From Hyphomicrobiales bacterium (lineage in GTDB: Bacteria; Pseudomonadota; Alphaproteobacteria; Rhizobiales; Xanthobacteraceae): a DNA stretch of 64,000 bases. Below, one piece after another: positions 24,165-34,610 of the stretch. Every line of letters starts with the position of its first letter. Position 1 is the stretch's first letter. Made by a program: the position numbers and the translations under genes. The DNA is taken from contig JACESF010000002.1 in assembly GCA_013911975.1 (NCBI GenBank), forward strand, positions 94,822 to 158,821, written 5' to 3'. The notes beneath the pieces are model-generated. The model saw only the letters and a list, made by a program, of their open reading frames with translations, did not search any database and had not been told where the DNA came from.

Positions 24165-24166
24165 CC

Positions 24167-24625
24167 ATGGCCGCTTCCGATCCCGGCCGCGCCACATCGC
24201 CCATGGTGGTGCTGCCCGCCCTGGCTCTGGTGGCGATCTTCGTCACCTTCATCGTCCATCCCAAGAGCGTGGTGGAGGTGTCCACCGGCGACTTCATGCT
24301 GGTGACGCTGTTCCTGGGCGGCGGAGCCGCCTGGCTCACCGGGCGGGCGGTGGCGAAGGGGTGGAATCCCTATTGGCAGGTGGTGGTCTATTCCGCGCTT
24401 CTCACCGCCGCCGTGCGCTTCTGCCACTTCGCCCTCTTCAACGGCACGCTGCGTGCCTACGACTATTACCTGCTGGAACTGGTGCTGCTCACATCGATCG
24501 CCACGCTCGGCTTCCGCGCCGTGCGCAAGGGACAGATGATCCGGCGCTATGACTGGCTTTTCGCCCCGGCCGGCCCGTTGGCCTGGGGGCCTCGGCCGCC
24601 GGCTGGGGATGATGCGCTCAGGTGA
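24167..24625 (+). CDS. Small membrane protein of the liv operon (DUF6867-like)
   Basis: About four TM segments; translationally close to livF and before the binding-protein gene. Confidence 0.7.
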   Translation: MAASDPGRATSPMVVLPALALVAIFVTFIVHPKSVVEVSTGDFMLVTLFLGGGAAWLTGRAVAKGWNPYWQVVVYSALLTAAVRFCHFALFNGTLRAYDYYLLELVLLTSIATLGFRAVRKGQMIRRYDWLFAPAGPLAWGPRPPAGDDALR

Positions 24626-24736
24626 GCGCAGGGGCATCGACAGCACCCGGAAAACGGGCAGAATGCCCGTGGGACAGCCAATACCGCGGTCGAGACCGGC
24701 AGGAACCGGCAGCCGCGGCGGACAGAGGAGAACCTG

Positions 24737-25843
24737 ATGAAGAAGCTCTTACTGGCAGGTCTCGCGCTCGGCGCCGGCCTTGCCCTGGCGGGCGGCGCCT
24801 ATGCCCAGGCGCCCCTGAAGATGGGCGTGGGCGGCCCCATGACCGGCGCCAACGCGGCATTCGGCGCGCAGCTCAAGACCGGCACCGAGCAGGCCGTGGC
24901 GGACATCAACGCCGCCGGCGGCATCAACGGCCAGAAGATCGAGCTGTTCGTGGGCGACGACGCCTCCAAGCCCGAGCAGGGCAAGGCCGCGGCGAACAAG
25001 TTCATCTCCGACGGCGTGAAATACGTGGTCGGCCACTTCAATTCGGGCGTCTCCATCCCGACCTCCACCGACTATGAAGAGGCGGGCGTCCTCCAGATCA
25101 GCCCGGCCTCCACCAACCCGACCTTCACCGAGCGCAAGCTGTGGAACACGTTCCGCACCTGCGGGCGCGACGACCAGCAGGGCGCGGTGGCGGGCGACTA
25201 CATCGCCAAGAACTTCAAGGGCAAGAAGGTCGCCATCGTCCATGACAAGACCCCCTACGGGAAGGGCCTTGCGGACGAGACCCAGAAGGCCATGAACCAG
25301 GGCGGCGTGAAGGAAGTCATCTACGAGGGCATCAATCCCGGCGAGAAGGACTATTCCGCCCTCGTCTCCAAGCTGAAGGCCGCGGGCGTGGATCTCGTCT
25401 ATTATGGCGGTCTGCATCCCGAAGCCGGCCTGCTGGTGCGCCAGATGCGCGACCAGGGCCTCAACACCGTCCTGTTCTCCGGCGACGGCATCACCGACAA
25501 GGAGTTCTGGACCATCGCTGGCCCCGGCGCCGCCGGCACCCTGATGACCTTCGGTCCCGACCCGCGCAAGAACCCCGCCGCGAAGGAAGTGGTGGAGAAG
25601 TTCAAGGCGAAGGGCATCGATCCGGAGGGCTACGTCCTCTACTCCTACGCCGCCGTGCAGATCATGAAGCAGGCCATGGAAGCCACCAAGTCCACCGACC
25701 CCAAGAAGCTGGCGGACTACATGCATTCCGGCGCCACCTTCCAGACGGTGCTCGGTCCGCTCGCCTTCGACAAGAAGGGCGACATCACCAAGAAGGACTA
25801 TGTCGTCTATGTCTGGAAAGACGGCAGCTACAGCGAGATGTGA
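24737..25843 (+). CDS. Branched-chain amino acid ABC transporter substrate-binding protein
   Basis: Signal peptide MKKLLLAGLALGAGLALAGGAYAQ; LivK-type fold (GPMTGANAAFGAQLKTGTEQAVADINAAGGINGQKIELFVGDDASKPEQGKAAANKF). Confidence 0.94.
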   Translation: MKKLLLAGLALGAGLALAGGAYAQAPLKMGVGGPMTGANAAFGAQLKTGTEQAVADINAAGGINGQKIELFVGDDASKPEQGKAAANKFISDGVKYVVGHFNSGVSIPTSTDYEEAGVLQISPASTNPTFTERKLWNTFRTCGRDDQQGAVAGDYIAKNFKGKKVAIVHDKTPYGKGLADETQKAMNQGGVKEVIYEGINPGEKDYSALVSKLKAAGVDLVYYGGLHPEAGLLVRQMRDQGLNTVLFSGDGITDKEFWTIAGPGAAGTLMTFGPDPRKNPAAKEVVEKFKAKGIDPEGYVLYSYAAVQIMKQAMEATKSTDPKKLADYMHSGATFQTVLGPLAFDKKGDITKKDYVVYVWKDGSYSEM

Positions 25844-25864
25844 GTCGCCATAGACTCACGCTCA

Positions 25865-25895
25865 GGCCCGCGCTCCGGCGCGGGCCGTTTTGTTT
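25865..25895 (+). terminator. Rho-independent terminator after the liv operon
   Basis: GGCCCGCGC-loop-GCGCGGGCC followed by GTTTTGTTT. Confidence 0.85.
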
Positions 25896-25919
25896 GCGGA
25901 CCAGTGCGGAGGAAACGCC

Positions 25920-26540
25920 ATGATGAAGCTTTGGGGTCGGGCCAACTCGACCAATGTGAAGAAGGCGATGTGGGCCCTGGAGGAACTCGGCCTCCCCTAT
26001 GAGCGCCTGGAGGCAGGCGGGGCGTTCGGCGTCGTCAACGAGGCCGCCTACCGGGCGAAGAATCCCAACGGCCTCGTGCCGCTTCTGGAGGACGGCGACC
26101 TCGTGCTCTGGGAGAGCAACGCCATCGTGCGCTATCTCGCCGCCCGCTACGGGTCCGGCAGCCTGTGGGCGGAAGATCCCGCGCTGCGCGCGGTCGGCGA
26201 CAAGTGGATGGACTGGCCGACCGGCGTCCTCGCCTCCCCCTTCCGCGACCTGTTCTGGAACCAGGTGCGCATGACGCCCGAGACCCGCGACGGCGAGGCC
26301 ATGGAACGCGGGCGCGGCATCTGCTCGGGCCTGTTCGCGCGGGTGGACGGGGCGCTGGCGCAGACGCCCTATTTGTCCGGCGACACGTTCCGCATGGGCG
26401 ACATTCCCTTGGGCTGCTTCGCCTATGCCTGGTTCGAAATGTCCATCGAGCGGCCGAACCTGCCCCATCTCGCCGCCTGGTACGAGCGCATCCGCGCGCG
26501 GCCGGCCTTCCAGAAGACGGTGGCGACGCCCCTCACCTGA
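25920..26540 (+). CDS. Glutathione S-transferase family protein
   Basis: MKLWGRANSTNVKKAMWALEELGLPYE...NPNGLVPLLEDGDLVLWESNAIVRYLAARY. Confidence 0.93.
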   Translation: MMKLWGRANSTNVKKAMWALEELGLPYERLEAGGAFGVVNEAAYRAKNPNGLVPLLEDGDLVLWESNAIVRYLAARYGSGSLWAEDPALRAVGDKWMDWPTGVLASPFRDLFWNQVRMTPETRDGEAMERGRGICSGLFARVDGALAQTPYLSGDTFRMGDIPLGCFAYAWFEMSIERPNLPHLAAWYERIRARPAFQKTVATPLT

Positions 26541-26546
26541 GGCGCC

Positions 26547-27278
26547 TCAGCCGATGGTAGACAAGGCGGGGAACGTCTCCAGCAGCCAATAGGCGGCGTG
26601 GGCGAACCAGCCGGACATGAAGGCGATGCCGGTGAGCACGAGAAGCACGCCCATCGCCTTCTCCATCAGCGGCAGGAAGCGGCGGGCGTGGCGCAGCCCG
26701 TTGAGGAAGGGCCGCACCGCCAGGGCCGCCAGCAGGAACGGCACGCCGAGACCGGCGGAATAGACCGCCAGCAGCAAAGCGCCCTTCTCCACCGTGGCGG
26801 AGGTGCCCGCGACCGCCAGGATGGCGCCCAGCACGGGCCCGAGGCACGGCGTCCAGCCGAAGGCGAAGGCGAGGCCCATGACGAAGGCCCCCCAGATGCC
26901 CGTGGGCGGCGCCACTTCCTTGCGCGCGGTGCGCGAGAGGAGGTGGATGCGGAACACGCCCAGGAAATTGAGGCCCATCACCACGATGGCGAGGCCCGCC
27001 ACCATGGACAGGATGTCGAGATGTGACCGCAGCACCTCGCCGATGGCGGACGCACCCGCGCCCAGCGCCACGAACACCACGCTGAACCCGGCCACGAACA
27101 GCAGCGCGCCCGCGAAGGTGCGCGCCGCCACCCGCTCGAGCGGGCGGGCGTTGGAGAGATCCTCCAGCGTGGTGCCGCCGATGAAGCACAGATAGGGCGG
27201 CACCAGCGGCAGCACGCAGGGCGACAGGAAGCTCGCGAGGCCCGCGAGGAAGGCGGCGGGAAGGGTGACATCGGCCAT
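26547..27278 (-). CDS. ccdA: Cytochrome c biogenesis protein CcdA family
   Basis: AAFLAGLASFLSPCVLPLVPPYLCFIGG; FAFGWTPCLGPVLGAIL; six TM segments. Confidence 0.92.
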   Translation of the reverse strand: MADVTLPAAFLAGLASFLSPCVLPLVPPYLCFIGGTTLEDLSNARPLERVAARTFAGALLFVAGFSVVFVALGAGASAIGEVLRSHLDILSMVAGLAIVVMGLNFLGVFRIHLLSRTARKEVAPPTGIWGAFVMGLAFAFGWTPCLGPVLGAILAVAGTSATVEKGALLLAVYSAGLGVPFLLAALAVRPFLNGLRHARRFLPLMEKAMGVLLVLTGIAFMSGWFAHAAYWLLETFPALSTIG

Positions 27279-27413
27279 GACCGGGCTATGGCCCGCCGGG
27301 CGCGCGCGGGCAAGCCCGGCGCACCCCTGATCGCCCCGATGTGATGGGCGCGCGGGCAAGGCCATTGCGGTCCGGCCCCGCTTTCGGCATGCAGGACGGG
27401 ACCGGAGCGCCCC

Positions 27414-28421
27414 ATGCCGCCTCTCAACCTCATCACCGACGTTCCCGGCCTCGCCGTGGGCCATGCGGGGGATCTCGCCCTCGGCTCCGGCACGACGGTC
27501 CTGCTGTGCGAGACGCCCGCCATCGCCGGCGTGGACGTGCGCGGCGGCAGCCCCGGCACGCGCGAGACCGACCTCCTCTCCCCCGGCGCCTCGGTGGACC
27601 GGGTGGACGCCATCGTCCTGTCCGGCGGCTCGGCCTTCGGCCTCGACGCGGCGTCCGGCGCCATGGACTGGCTCGCCGCCCGGGGACGGGGTTTCGCGGT
27701 CGGCCCCGCGCGCGTGCCCATCGTGCCCGCCGCCATCCTGTTCGACCTGCTGAACGGGGGCGACAAGGCCTGGGGCGCGGAGCCGCCCTACCGCGCCTTC
27801 GCGCGCGCCGCTTTGGACGCGGCCACGAGCGGCGCCTTTCCCCTGGGCACCGTGGGCGCGGGCATCGGCGCCTGCTGCGCCGGGGTGAAGGGCGGGCTCG
27901 GCTCCGCCTCCGCCGTGACGGCGAGCGGCCATGTGGTGGGCGCCCTGGTGGCGGTGAACGCGGTGGGCTCCCCGCTCATCGGCGGCGGCCCCCATCTTCG
28001 GGCCGCGCCCTATGAGCGGGACGGCGAGTTCGGCGGGCGCGGCCTGCCCGCCGTCTGGCCCGACGAGAGCCGCGACCCGCCTTTGAAGACCGGCTCCACC
28101 CGTGCTGCCACCACCATCGGCATCGTCGCCACCGACGCGACGCTGACCCCGGGCCAGGCCCGGCGCTTCGCGGTGATGGGCCAGGACGGGCTGGCCCTCT
28201 CCCTGTTCCCGATCCACACGCCGCTGGACGGCGACTGCGTGTTCTCGGTGGCCACGGGCCGCAACCCGGACCCGGTGGACCTGAGCCTGGAGGCATCGCT
28301 CGGCGCGGCGGCGGCATTGGCGATGGCCCGTGCCGTGGCCCGCGCCATATACGAGGCGCGCGCTTTGCCCTATGCCAACGCCTTGCCCGCCTGGCGCGAC
28401 CTGTTCGGGGACGCGCCCTGA
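27414..28421 (+). CDS. P1/S58 family peptidase (DmpA-type aminopeptidase)
   Basis: LITDVPGLAVGHAGD, VDAIVLSGGSAFGLDAASG, GTVGAGIGA, ATDATLTPGQARRFAVMGQDGLA. Confidence 0.9.
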   Translation: MPPLNLITDVPGLAVGHAGDLALGSGTTVLLCETPAIAGVDVRGGSPGTRETDLLSPGASVDRVDAIVLSGGSAFGLDAASGAMDWLAARGRGFAVGPARVPIVPAAILFDLLNGGDKAWGAEPPYRAFARAALDAATSGAFPLGTVGAGIGACCAGVKGGLGSASAVTASGHVVGALVAVNAVGSPLIGGGPHLRAAPYERDGEFGGRGLPAVWPDESRDPPLKTGSTRAATTIGIVATDATLTPGQARRFAVMGQDGLALSLFPIHTPLDGDCVFSVATGRNPDPVDLSLEASLGAAAALAMARAVARAIYEARALPYANALPAWRDLFGDAP

Positions 28422-28501
28422 GGCGGCACGATTTCCCTTGATGCCGGCGGCCCGTGCCGCCAGCCTCACCCCATTCCAACCGAGGTCATGCGAAGCCGAT
28501 C

Positions 28502-29014
28502 ATGAGCGCCGTTCCCCCCGTCATCCCCGCGCGACGACGCCGCGATCCCGCCGAGCCCGGCCTCAAGGGCCTGCTGGCCGTCATCTTCTGGTGCGCCTGC
28601 GGCATCACCGCGTCCCAGATCGCCATGCCCTTCACCCTCATCGCCACCATCGGCCCGCAGGCGGCGGGCTCGGCGGTGGTGGATGCGCTCTCCGGCCCGA
28701 GCCTCCAGAGCCAGATCCTGCGCTTCGGCGTCATCCCGCAGGTGGCGCTGTTCGCGTGGTCGGCCGCCTTCGTCGCCTTCACGGTGATGCGGCTGCGCGT
28801 CGCCCTCACGGCGGCGCCGGTGCTGCTGGGCGTGTGGGTGGCGATTTCCGCCGTGTGCCAGTTCGGCATCCGGGGCGCCATCTCGCCGGACGGCCTCACG
28901 GTGGAGGCCCTGGCGGGCCTGTTCCCCGCCATCCTCTCGCAGATCATCGGCGCGGTGGCCTTCTGGGCCTATATGCGCGAGGGGCAGACCCCGCGCGCCT
29001 TCTTCACCCGCTGA
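28502..29014 (+). CDS. Hypothetical integral membrane protein
   Basis: MSAVPPVIPARRRRDPAEPGLKGLLAVIFWCACGITASQ...; about four TM segments. Confidence 0.65.
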   Translation: MSAVPPVIPARRRRDPAEPGLKGLLAVIFWCACGITASQIAMPFTLIATIGPQAAGSAVVDALSGPSLQSQILRFGVIPQVALFAWSAAFVAFTVMRLRVALTAAPVLLGVWVAISAVCQFGIRGAISPDGLTVEALAGLFPAILSQIIGAVAFWAYMREGQTPRAFFTR

Positions 29015-30254
29015 ACCGGGTCGCGGCGAACGGCGCCGGGTCCGTATAGGGCACGGCGCCGGTCATCATCTGCGCCAGCAGGCGGCCGGTGCCGGGTCCG
29101 AGCGTCAGGCCCCAATGGCTGTGGCCGAAATTGAGGAACAGGCCCGGCTGGCCGGGCGCCGGGCCCACCACCGGCTTCGAATCGGGAAAGGCCGGCCTGC
29201 GGCCGAGCCAGGGCTCCGCTTCCTTCGCGGGGCCCAGCGGAAACAACCGCCGCGCCAGGGGCGCCACGAGGTCCGCCTGCCGCCGGTCCGGCGGATCGTC
29301 CCGCAGCGCGAACTCGATGCCCGTGGTGGCCCGCACCCCCATGCGCGTCCATTGCAGGCAGAAGCCCCCCGCCCGGTCCACCACAGCCCGCGAAAGAGTG
29401 GCGCCGCCCTCAGGTGGGAAATGCAGGTGGTAGCCGCGCTTCACCGCGAACGGCAGGCGCAGGCCGAGGCTCGCGAACAGGTCCATGCTCCAGGGGCCGA
29501 GGCACAGGACCGCCATGTCCGCGTCCACCGGCCCGGCCGCGCAGGCCACGCGCCAGCGTCCCCCTTGCCGGGAGAGCGTGCGGGCATCGCCCTTCAGCGC
29601 CATGCCGCCCTCGGCCTCGAACAGCGCCGCATAAGCCTTCACGAGCCCGCCCGGATCGCTGCAATTGTCGGAATCGGGCCAGAAGGTGCCGCGCAGGAAA
29701 TCCGGCCGCAGGTAGGGTTCCAGGCGCAGCACGCCGGGGGCGTCCAGTTCCTCGAACGACACCCCCAATTCCCGCGCCAGCTCGCGCTCCGGCTCCGCCG
29801 AGGCGTAATCCGCCTCGGAGCGATAGATCTTCACCCAGCCCGTGGGCTTCAGCAGGTCGGTCGCGCCCGCCTCTGCCGCCAAAGCGCGATGCTCGTCGCG
29901 CGCCAGGGCCATGAGCGGCCGCAGCTCGCGGGCGCTCTGCGCCAGCCGGGCGGGCGCCGACGCCTGGAAATAGGCATGGATCCACGGCATCAGCCCCGGC
30001 AGGGCGCCGAGGCGGTAATTGCTCTGCGGCGCGAGCTTCAGCGCATGGCGGACGACGATGCGCAAATCCCGGGGAAACGACACCGGGAACAGCGCGCTGC
30101 CCTCGATGACGCCGGCATTGCCGAACGAGGTCTCCTCGCCGGGTGCCAGCCGGTCCACCAGAACCACGGAGAGCCCCAGGTGGCGCAGGTGGAGCGCCGT
30201 GGACACGCCCACCATTCCGGCGCCCAGCACCAGGACGTTCACACTCTGCGCCAT
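29004..30254 (-). CDS. FAD-dependent D-amino acid dehydrogenase/oxidase (DadA-like)
   Basis: VLVLGAGMVGVSTALHLRHLGLSVVLVDR FAD motif; C-terminal GQPGLFLNFGHSHWGLTLGPGTGRLLAQMM. Confidence 0.9.
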   Translation of the reverse strand: MAQSVNVLVLGAGMVGVSTALHLRHLGLSVVLVDRLAPGEETSFGNAGVIEGSALFPVSFPRDLRIVVRHALKLAPQSNYRLGALPGLMPWIHAYFQASAPARLAQSARELRPLMALARDEHRALAAEAGATDLLKPTGWVKIYRSEADYASAEPERELARELGVSFEELDAPGVLRLEPYLRPDFLRGTFWPDSDNCSDPGGLVKAYAALFEAEGGMALKGDARTLSRQGGRWRVACAAGPVDADMAVLCLGPWSMDLFASLGLRLPFAVKRGYHLHFPPEGGATLSRAVVDRAGGFCLQWTRMGVRATTGIEFALRDDPPDRRQADLVAPLARRLFPLGPAKEAEPWLGRRPAFPDSKPVVGPAPGQPGLFLNFGHSHWGLTLGPGTGRLLAQMMTGAVPYTDPAPFAATRFSG

Positions 30255-30346
30255 CGTCCCTCCGGATTCGCGGCCCGCGCGACAATCCTATGACGCACTG
30301 CGGCGGGACGGGAAGCCTCGTACGCGCGGCGGAGGCCGGGACGCGC

Positions 30347-31105
30347 TCAGGCCGCCTCGTCCCCGCCGCCCCCGCGCCGGGCCCTCAGGCGGGTGATGAC
30401 GAAGGCCACATAGACGCCCACCAGCGTCACCGCGAGCCCATACCAGGTGAGCGCATATTCCAGATGCTTGTTGGGGAAGCTCAGCCGGGTCTCCCCGCCC
30501 TGCGGCAGGCCACCGGGATTGGGCGCGGCGTCCGCATCGATGGTGAAGGGCGCCACCTGGGCGAGGCCACGGGCGCGGCCGATCTCCTCGGGAACGCGGC
30601 GGAACCAGGCATTGCGCTCCGGGGCGTTGGCCGGGACGAACCAATTGGCCTCCTCCGGCAGGCGCAGCAGGCCCGTCACCGTCACCGGGCCCTCCACCTG
30701 CCCGGCCGCGCGGGTGGCGGGATTGCGCCGGTCCTCCGGCACAAAGCCGCGATTGACCAGGATCGCCGAGCCATCCGCCTGGATGAGGGGGGTCACGACG
30801 AGGAAGCCCGGCCCCTTGAACGGGCCCTTGGCATCCGACAGCACGGTGTAGATCAGGGTCTCGCGGGCATGGTCGAACCGGCCGGACGCGGTGACGGGCA
30901 GGTATTCGTCATGCTCGCGGTCGATGGCCGGCCAATCGCGCACCGGGGGCACGGGCACCGGACGCTGGGTCGTGCGCTCCTGAACCTGGGCCAGAAGCCC
31001 GTTCTTCCAGGCGAGCCGCTCCATCTGCCAGGTGCCAAGGCCGAGGAGAACCGCGAGCACGACACCCGCGGCAAGGGTCGGGAGAAGAAGCCCGCGCGCG
31101 CTCAT
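30347..31105 (-). CDS. SURF1 family cytochrome oxidase biogenesis protein
   Basis: LLGLGTWQMERLAWKN, ILVNRGFVPEDRRNP, HLEYALTWYGLAVTLVGVYVAFVI. Confidence 0.93.
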   Translation of the reverse strand: MSARGLLLPTLAAGVVLAVLLGLGTWQMERLAWKNGLLAQVQERTTQRPVPVPPVRDWPAIDREHDEYLPVTASGRFDHARETLIYTVLSDAKGPFKGPGFLVVTPLIQADGSAILVNRGFVPEDRRNPATRAAGQVEGPVTVTGLLRLPEEANWFVPANAPERNAWFRRVPEEIGRARGLAQVAPFTIDADAAPNPGGLPQGGETRLSFPNKHLEYALTWYGLAVTLVGVYVAFVITRLRARRGGGGDEAA

Positions 31106-31491
31106 TCCCCGGAGCGCTGCTCCAGCCGGCCCTCGGCGGCCTTGTTGCGGTACTGGAAGGCGATCAGCGTGGCCTTGAGGGGCCGCAGCAGGCCCAACGT
31201 GGCGACCAGGATGGCCGGCACCCAGAGCAGGGCATGGACCCAGAGCGGCGGCTGCCACGTCGCTTCCACCCAGAAGGCGAGCGCCACCACCACGAAGCCG
31301 GCGATGAGGATGACGAACACCGCCGGGCCGTCCCCGGCATCGATGAAGCCGTAATCCAGCCCGCAGGCGTCGCAGGACGGGGCCGTGTCGAGGAATCCCT
31401 TGAACAGCCGCCCCTTTCCGCAGCGCGGGCAGCGGCACGACAGGCCCGCCGCGACGGGGGAAACGGGCGTGAAATAGGGACTCATGGACAT
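31102..31491 (-). CDS. DUF983 domain protein
   Basis: CRCPRCGKGRLFKGFLDTAPSCDACGLDYGFIDAGDGPAVFVILIAGFVV; ATGA overlap with the SURF1 gene. Confidence 0.88.
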   Translation of the reverse strand: MSMSPYFTPVSPVAAGLSCRCPRCGKGRLFKGFLDTAPSCDACGLDYGFIDAGDGPAVFVILIAGFVVVALAFWVEATWQPPLWVHALLWVPAILVATLGLLRPLKATLIAFQYRNKAAEGRLEQRSGE

Positions 31492-31505
31492 GGGGGCCTC
31501 GCACC

Positions 31506-31550
31506 GTGGCGCCGTGGACCGTGACGCCGTGGACCGTGGCGCCTTGGACG
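31506..31550. repeat. Three 15-bp tandem repeats (GTGRCGCCKTGGACS) upstream of the DUF983 start
   Basis: gtggcgccgtggacc gtgacgccgtggacc gtggcgccttggacg. Confidence 0.85.
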
Positions 31551-31631
31551 GGCGGGCCCCGAACAGGCGGGGCCTCGAACGGGAACGGGGCGGCACACGC
31601 CGCCCCGCACCTTGCATTCACGCGTCGGCGA

Positions 31632-32468
31632 TCAGCCGTGCCCGGCGCTGCCGCCCACCGCCCAGACATAGACGAAGGCGAACAGGAACAGCCAGACCAC
31701 GTCCACGAAGTGCCAGTACCAGGCGGCGGCCTCGAAGCCGAAGTGCCGCTCCGGGGTGAACTGGCCCGCCAGGGCGCGACCCAGGCACACCGCCAGGAAG
31801 ATGGTGCCCACGATCACATGGAAGCCGTGGAAGCCGGTCGCCATGAAGAAGGTCGCGCCGTAGATGTTGCCCGAGAAGCCGAAATGAACGTGCGAATATT
31901 CATAGGCCTGGCAGGTGCTGAACAGCAGGCCCAGCAGCACGGTGCAGACGAGGCCCCACTTCAGGCCCTCGCGGTCGCCTTCCAGCAGCGCATGGTGCGC
32001 CCAGGTGACCGTGGTGCCCGAGGTGAGCAGGATCAGGGTGTTCAGCAGCGGCAGGTGCCAGGGGTCCAGCGCCTCGATGCCGTGGGGCGGCCACACGCCG
32101 CCGGTGAATTCCACGCGGGCATAGTTGATGCCCTCGTTCACGAACAGGGCGGCATCGAAGAAGGCCCAGAACCACGCCACGAAGAACATCACCTCGGAGG
32201 CGATGAACAGGATCATGCCGTAGCGGAAGCCGATGGCGACCACCGGCGTATGGAAGCCCTTCGCGCCTTCGCGGATCAGGTCGCGCCACCAGCCGAACAT
32301 GGTGTAGAGCACGCCCACGAACCCGACGATCATGGGGATGGTGGTGCCGCCGTGCATCCAGACCACCGCCCCCACGGTGAGGATGAACGCCGCCACCGCT
32401 CCGACGATGGGCCACGGGCTCGGCTCCACCAGATGGTAGTCGTGCTGCTTGACGTGTGCCTCGGCCAT
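31632..32468 (-). CDS. ctaE: Cytochrome c oxidase subunit III
   Basis: [26 protein letters not shown]-like WAFFDAALF region, [22 protein letters not shown]. Confidence 0.95.
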   Translation of the reverse strand: MAEAHVKQHDYHLVEPSPWPIVGAVAAFILTVGAVVWMHGGTTIPMIVGFVGVLYTMFGWWRDLIREGAKGFHTPVVAIGFRYGMILFIASEVMFFVAWFWAFFDAALFVNEGINYARVEFTGGVWPPHGIEALDPWHLPLLNTLILLTSGTTVTWAHHALLEGDREGLKWGLVCTVLLGLLFSTCQAYEYSHVHFGFSGNIYGATFFMATGFHGFHVIVGTIFLAVCLGRALAGQFTPERHFGFEAAAWYWHFVDVVWLFLFAFVYVWAVGGSAGHG

Positions 32469-32565
32469 TCCGGCGGCCTCCCCTTCCAGCTATCCCAATT
32501 CGTACCGGGCCGACGGCCCTGCTGCAATTATGTCCTTGTCGCCGCGCCGTGCGGGCGGACGTTCC

Positions 32566-33186
32566 TCACCCGCCCTTCCCCGGCCCCTGCCCCGCGGACG
32601 CGGCCTTGGGGGCCGGCACTTTGGCGGGGAAGAAGGTGTAGGAAAGGGTCACCGTCTTGAGCGAGGACATTTCCTCGTCCTGCTCGACGGCGGGATCGAT
32701 GTAGAACACCACCGGCATGTCCAGCGTCTCGCCGGGCTTCAGCGCCTGCTCGGTGAAGCAGAAGCACTGCATCTTCACGAAGTAGAAGCCGCTGTTGCCG
32801 GGGGTCACGTTGTAGGTGGCCTGCCCGGTGGTGGTGGTGTTGAAGGTGTTCTCGGCTCGGAAATAGACCAGCTTGGTCTCGCCCACCTTGATCGTGACGG
32901 AGGGCTGCTCCGGCTTGAAGACCCAGGGCAGGCCCGGGGCCACGTTGGCGTCGAAGCGCACGGTGATGGTGCGCTCCGAGCGGCCTTCCGGCTGGGCCGT
33001 GCTCACGCGCGGCGCGCCGCCGAAGCCGGTGAGGCTGCAGAACATGGCGTAGAGCGGCACGGCGGCATAGGCGACGCCGATCATCATGGCGACGAACAGC
33101 GCGCACGCGGCGGCGACGAGCTTGTGCGGCGGCGCCTTGCGCGCCACCGGCCCCGTCCCACCCTTCGTGTTGGTGTCCTCGTCCAC
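32566..33186 (-). CDS. ctaG: Cytochrome c oxidase assembly protein CtaG/Cox11
   Basis: AVPLYAMFCSLTGFGG; FYFVKMQCFCFTEQALKPGETLDMPVVFYIDP. Confidence 0.95.
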   Translation of the reverse strand: MDEDTNTKGGTGPVARKAPPHKLVAAACALFVAMMIGVAYAAVPLYAMFCSLTGFGGAPRVSTAQPEGRSERTITVRFDANVAPGLPWVFKPEQPSVTIKVGETKLVYFRAENTFNTTTTGQATYNVTPGNSGFYFVKMQCFCFTEQALKPGETLDMPVVFYIDPAVEQDEEMSSLKTVTLSYTFFPAKVPAPKAASAGQGPGKGG

Positions 33187-33201
33187 TATCCTGCGTCCCT
33201 A

Positions 33202-33387
33202 TCAGAGCGGCCGGTTGAGAACGTTCGGCCCGAGCTTCACGATCGTCACCACGTAGAAAAGCACCACCAGGAAGCCGAGCACTGCGGCGATCGCGATGGA
33301 CCGCGCGCGGCGACGGCGCCTCTGTTCCGGCGTCAGCACCACCCCGCCCTCAGTGCCGGGCTCGGGCGGAATCTTGTCCTGCGCCAT
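33202..33387 (-). CDS. Small single-TM protein of cta operon (CoxF-like)
   Basis: 61 aa with a single TM helix (RARSIAIAAVLGFLVVLFYVVTIVKLG), between ctaB and ctaG. Confidence 0.75.
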   Translation of the reverse strand: MAQDKIPPEPGTEGGVVLTPEQRRRRRARSIAIAAVLGFLVVLFYVVTIVKLGPNVLNRPL

Positions 33388-33390
33388 GCC

Positions 33391-34326
33391 TCAGATCCCC
33401 GGAATGACCGCTTCCACCAGCAAGGTGGCGAACAGCAGGAAGAGATAGAGGATGGAGAAACCGAACAGCCGCCGCGCCGCCTTCACCGCCGCCTCGCCGG
33501 TGCGGGTGCGGTAGACGGACAGCGCCAGCCAGAGCATGCCCAGGCCGGTCACGGCCGAGACGATGCCGTAGGCGATGCCGGCATAGCCCAGCACCACCGG
33601 CGAGATGGCCAGCGGCACCAGGAACAGGGTGTAGAGCAGGATCTGGCGGCGCGTCTCGTCGGCGCCCGCCGTCACCGGCAGCATGGGCACGCCGGCCCGC
33701 GCGTAATCCTCGGCGCGATAGAGCGCCAGCGCCCAGAAATGCGGGGGCGTCCAGAAGAAGATGATGGCCACCAGCAGCAGGCTTTCCAGGCTGATGCTGC
33801 CGGAGGCGGCGGCCCAGGCCACCATGGGCGGGAAGGCGCCCGCCGCGCCGCCGATGACGATGTTCTGCGGCGTCGAGCGCTTCAGCCACATGGTGTAGAT
33901 CACCACGTAGAAGAAGATGGTGAAGGCCAGCAGCGCCGCCGACAGCACGTTCACCAGCAGGCCCAGCACGCCCACCGAGAAGCACGACAGGGTGAGGCCG
34001 AAGGCCAGCGCCTCGCGGGGCGTCACCTTGCCGGCGGGAATGGGGCGGCGGCGGGTGCGGAACATGACCGCGTCGATGTCCGCGTCCCACCACATGTTGA
34101 GCGCCCCGGCGGCGCCCGCGCCCACGGCGATGCACAGGATGGCCGTGAAGGCGATCACCGGATGCACGTGGTCCGGGGCACGCACGAGACCCACCAGGGC
34201 GGTGAACACGACCAGGGACATCACGCGCGGCTTCAGCAGCGCGATGAAATCCCCGGGCGATGCCATCCCGCCCGCCACGTCGGCGGCCGCGGTGCTGTCG
34301 TTCATGCTCACGCTGACGTCACTCAT
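33391..34326 (-). CDS. ctaB: Protoheme IX farnesyltransferase (heme O synthase)
   Basis: [52 protein letters not shown]. Confidence 0.95.
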   Translation of the reverse strand: MSDVSVSMNDSTAAADVAGGMASPGDFIALLKPRVMSLVVFTALVGLVRAPDHVHPVIAFTAILCIAVGAGAAGALNMWWDADIDAVMFRTRRRPIPAGKVTPREALAFGLTLSCFSVGVLGLLVNVLSAALLAFTIFFYVVIYTMWLKRSTPQNIVIGGAAGAFPPMVAWAAASGSISLESLLLVAIIFFWTPPHFWALALYRAEDYARAGVPMLPVTAGADETRRQILLYTLFLVPLAISPVVLGYAGIAYGIVSAVTGLGMLWLALSVYRTRTGEAAVKAARRLFGFSILYLFLLFATLLVEAVIPGI

Positions 34327-34610
34327 ATCCACTCGTCCCGGGCGGGTCGGTGAAGACCGCGCCGTCCGAGCCCGTCCCGAAGTCCCGGCAGGGAGCTTCA
34401 TCGAGGGCCCGATCGCGGGCCCCGGCGTCGGAGCCCATTTTAGTCCCCGCGCACCGCGCGGGATAGCCAATGCCCGGCAGGCGCCCCGCCTCCCGGCCGG
34501 CGGCCCTCAAGACGCAGAGGCCGCGCGGGTTTCGCACCGCGCGGCGCCTACCCTGCCCCGGGCGCCGCCCGGCGGCCCGGCCGAGGCCGGAGCGCCGGGT
34601 CCGGCGATCC

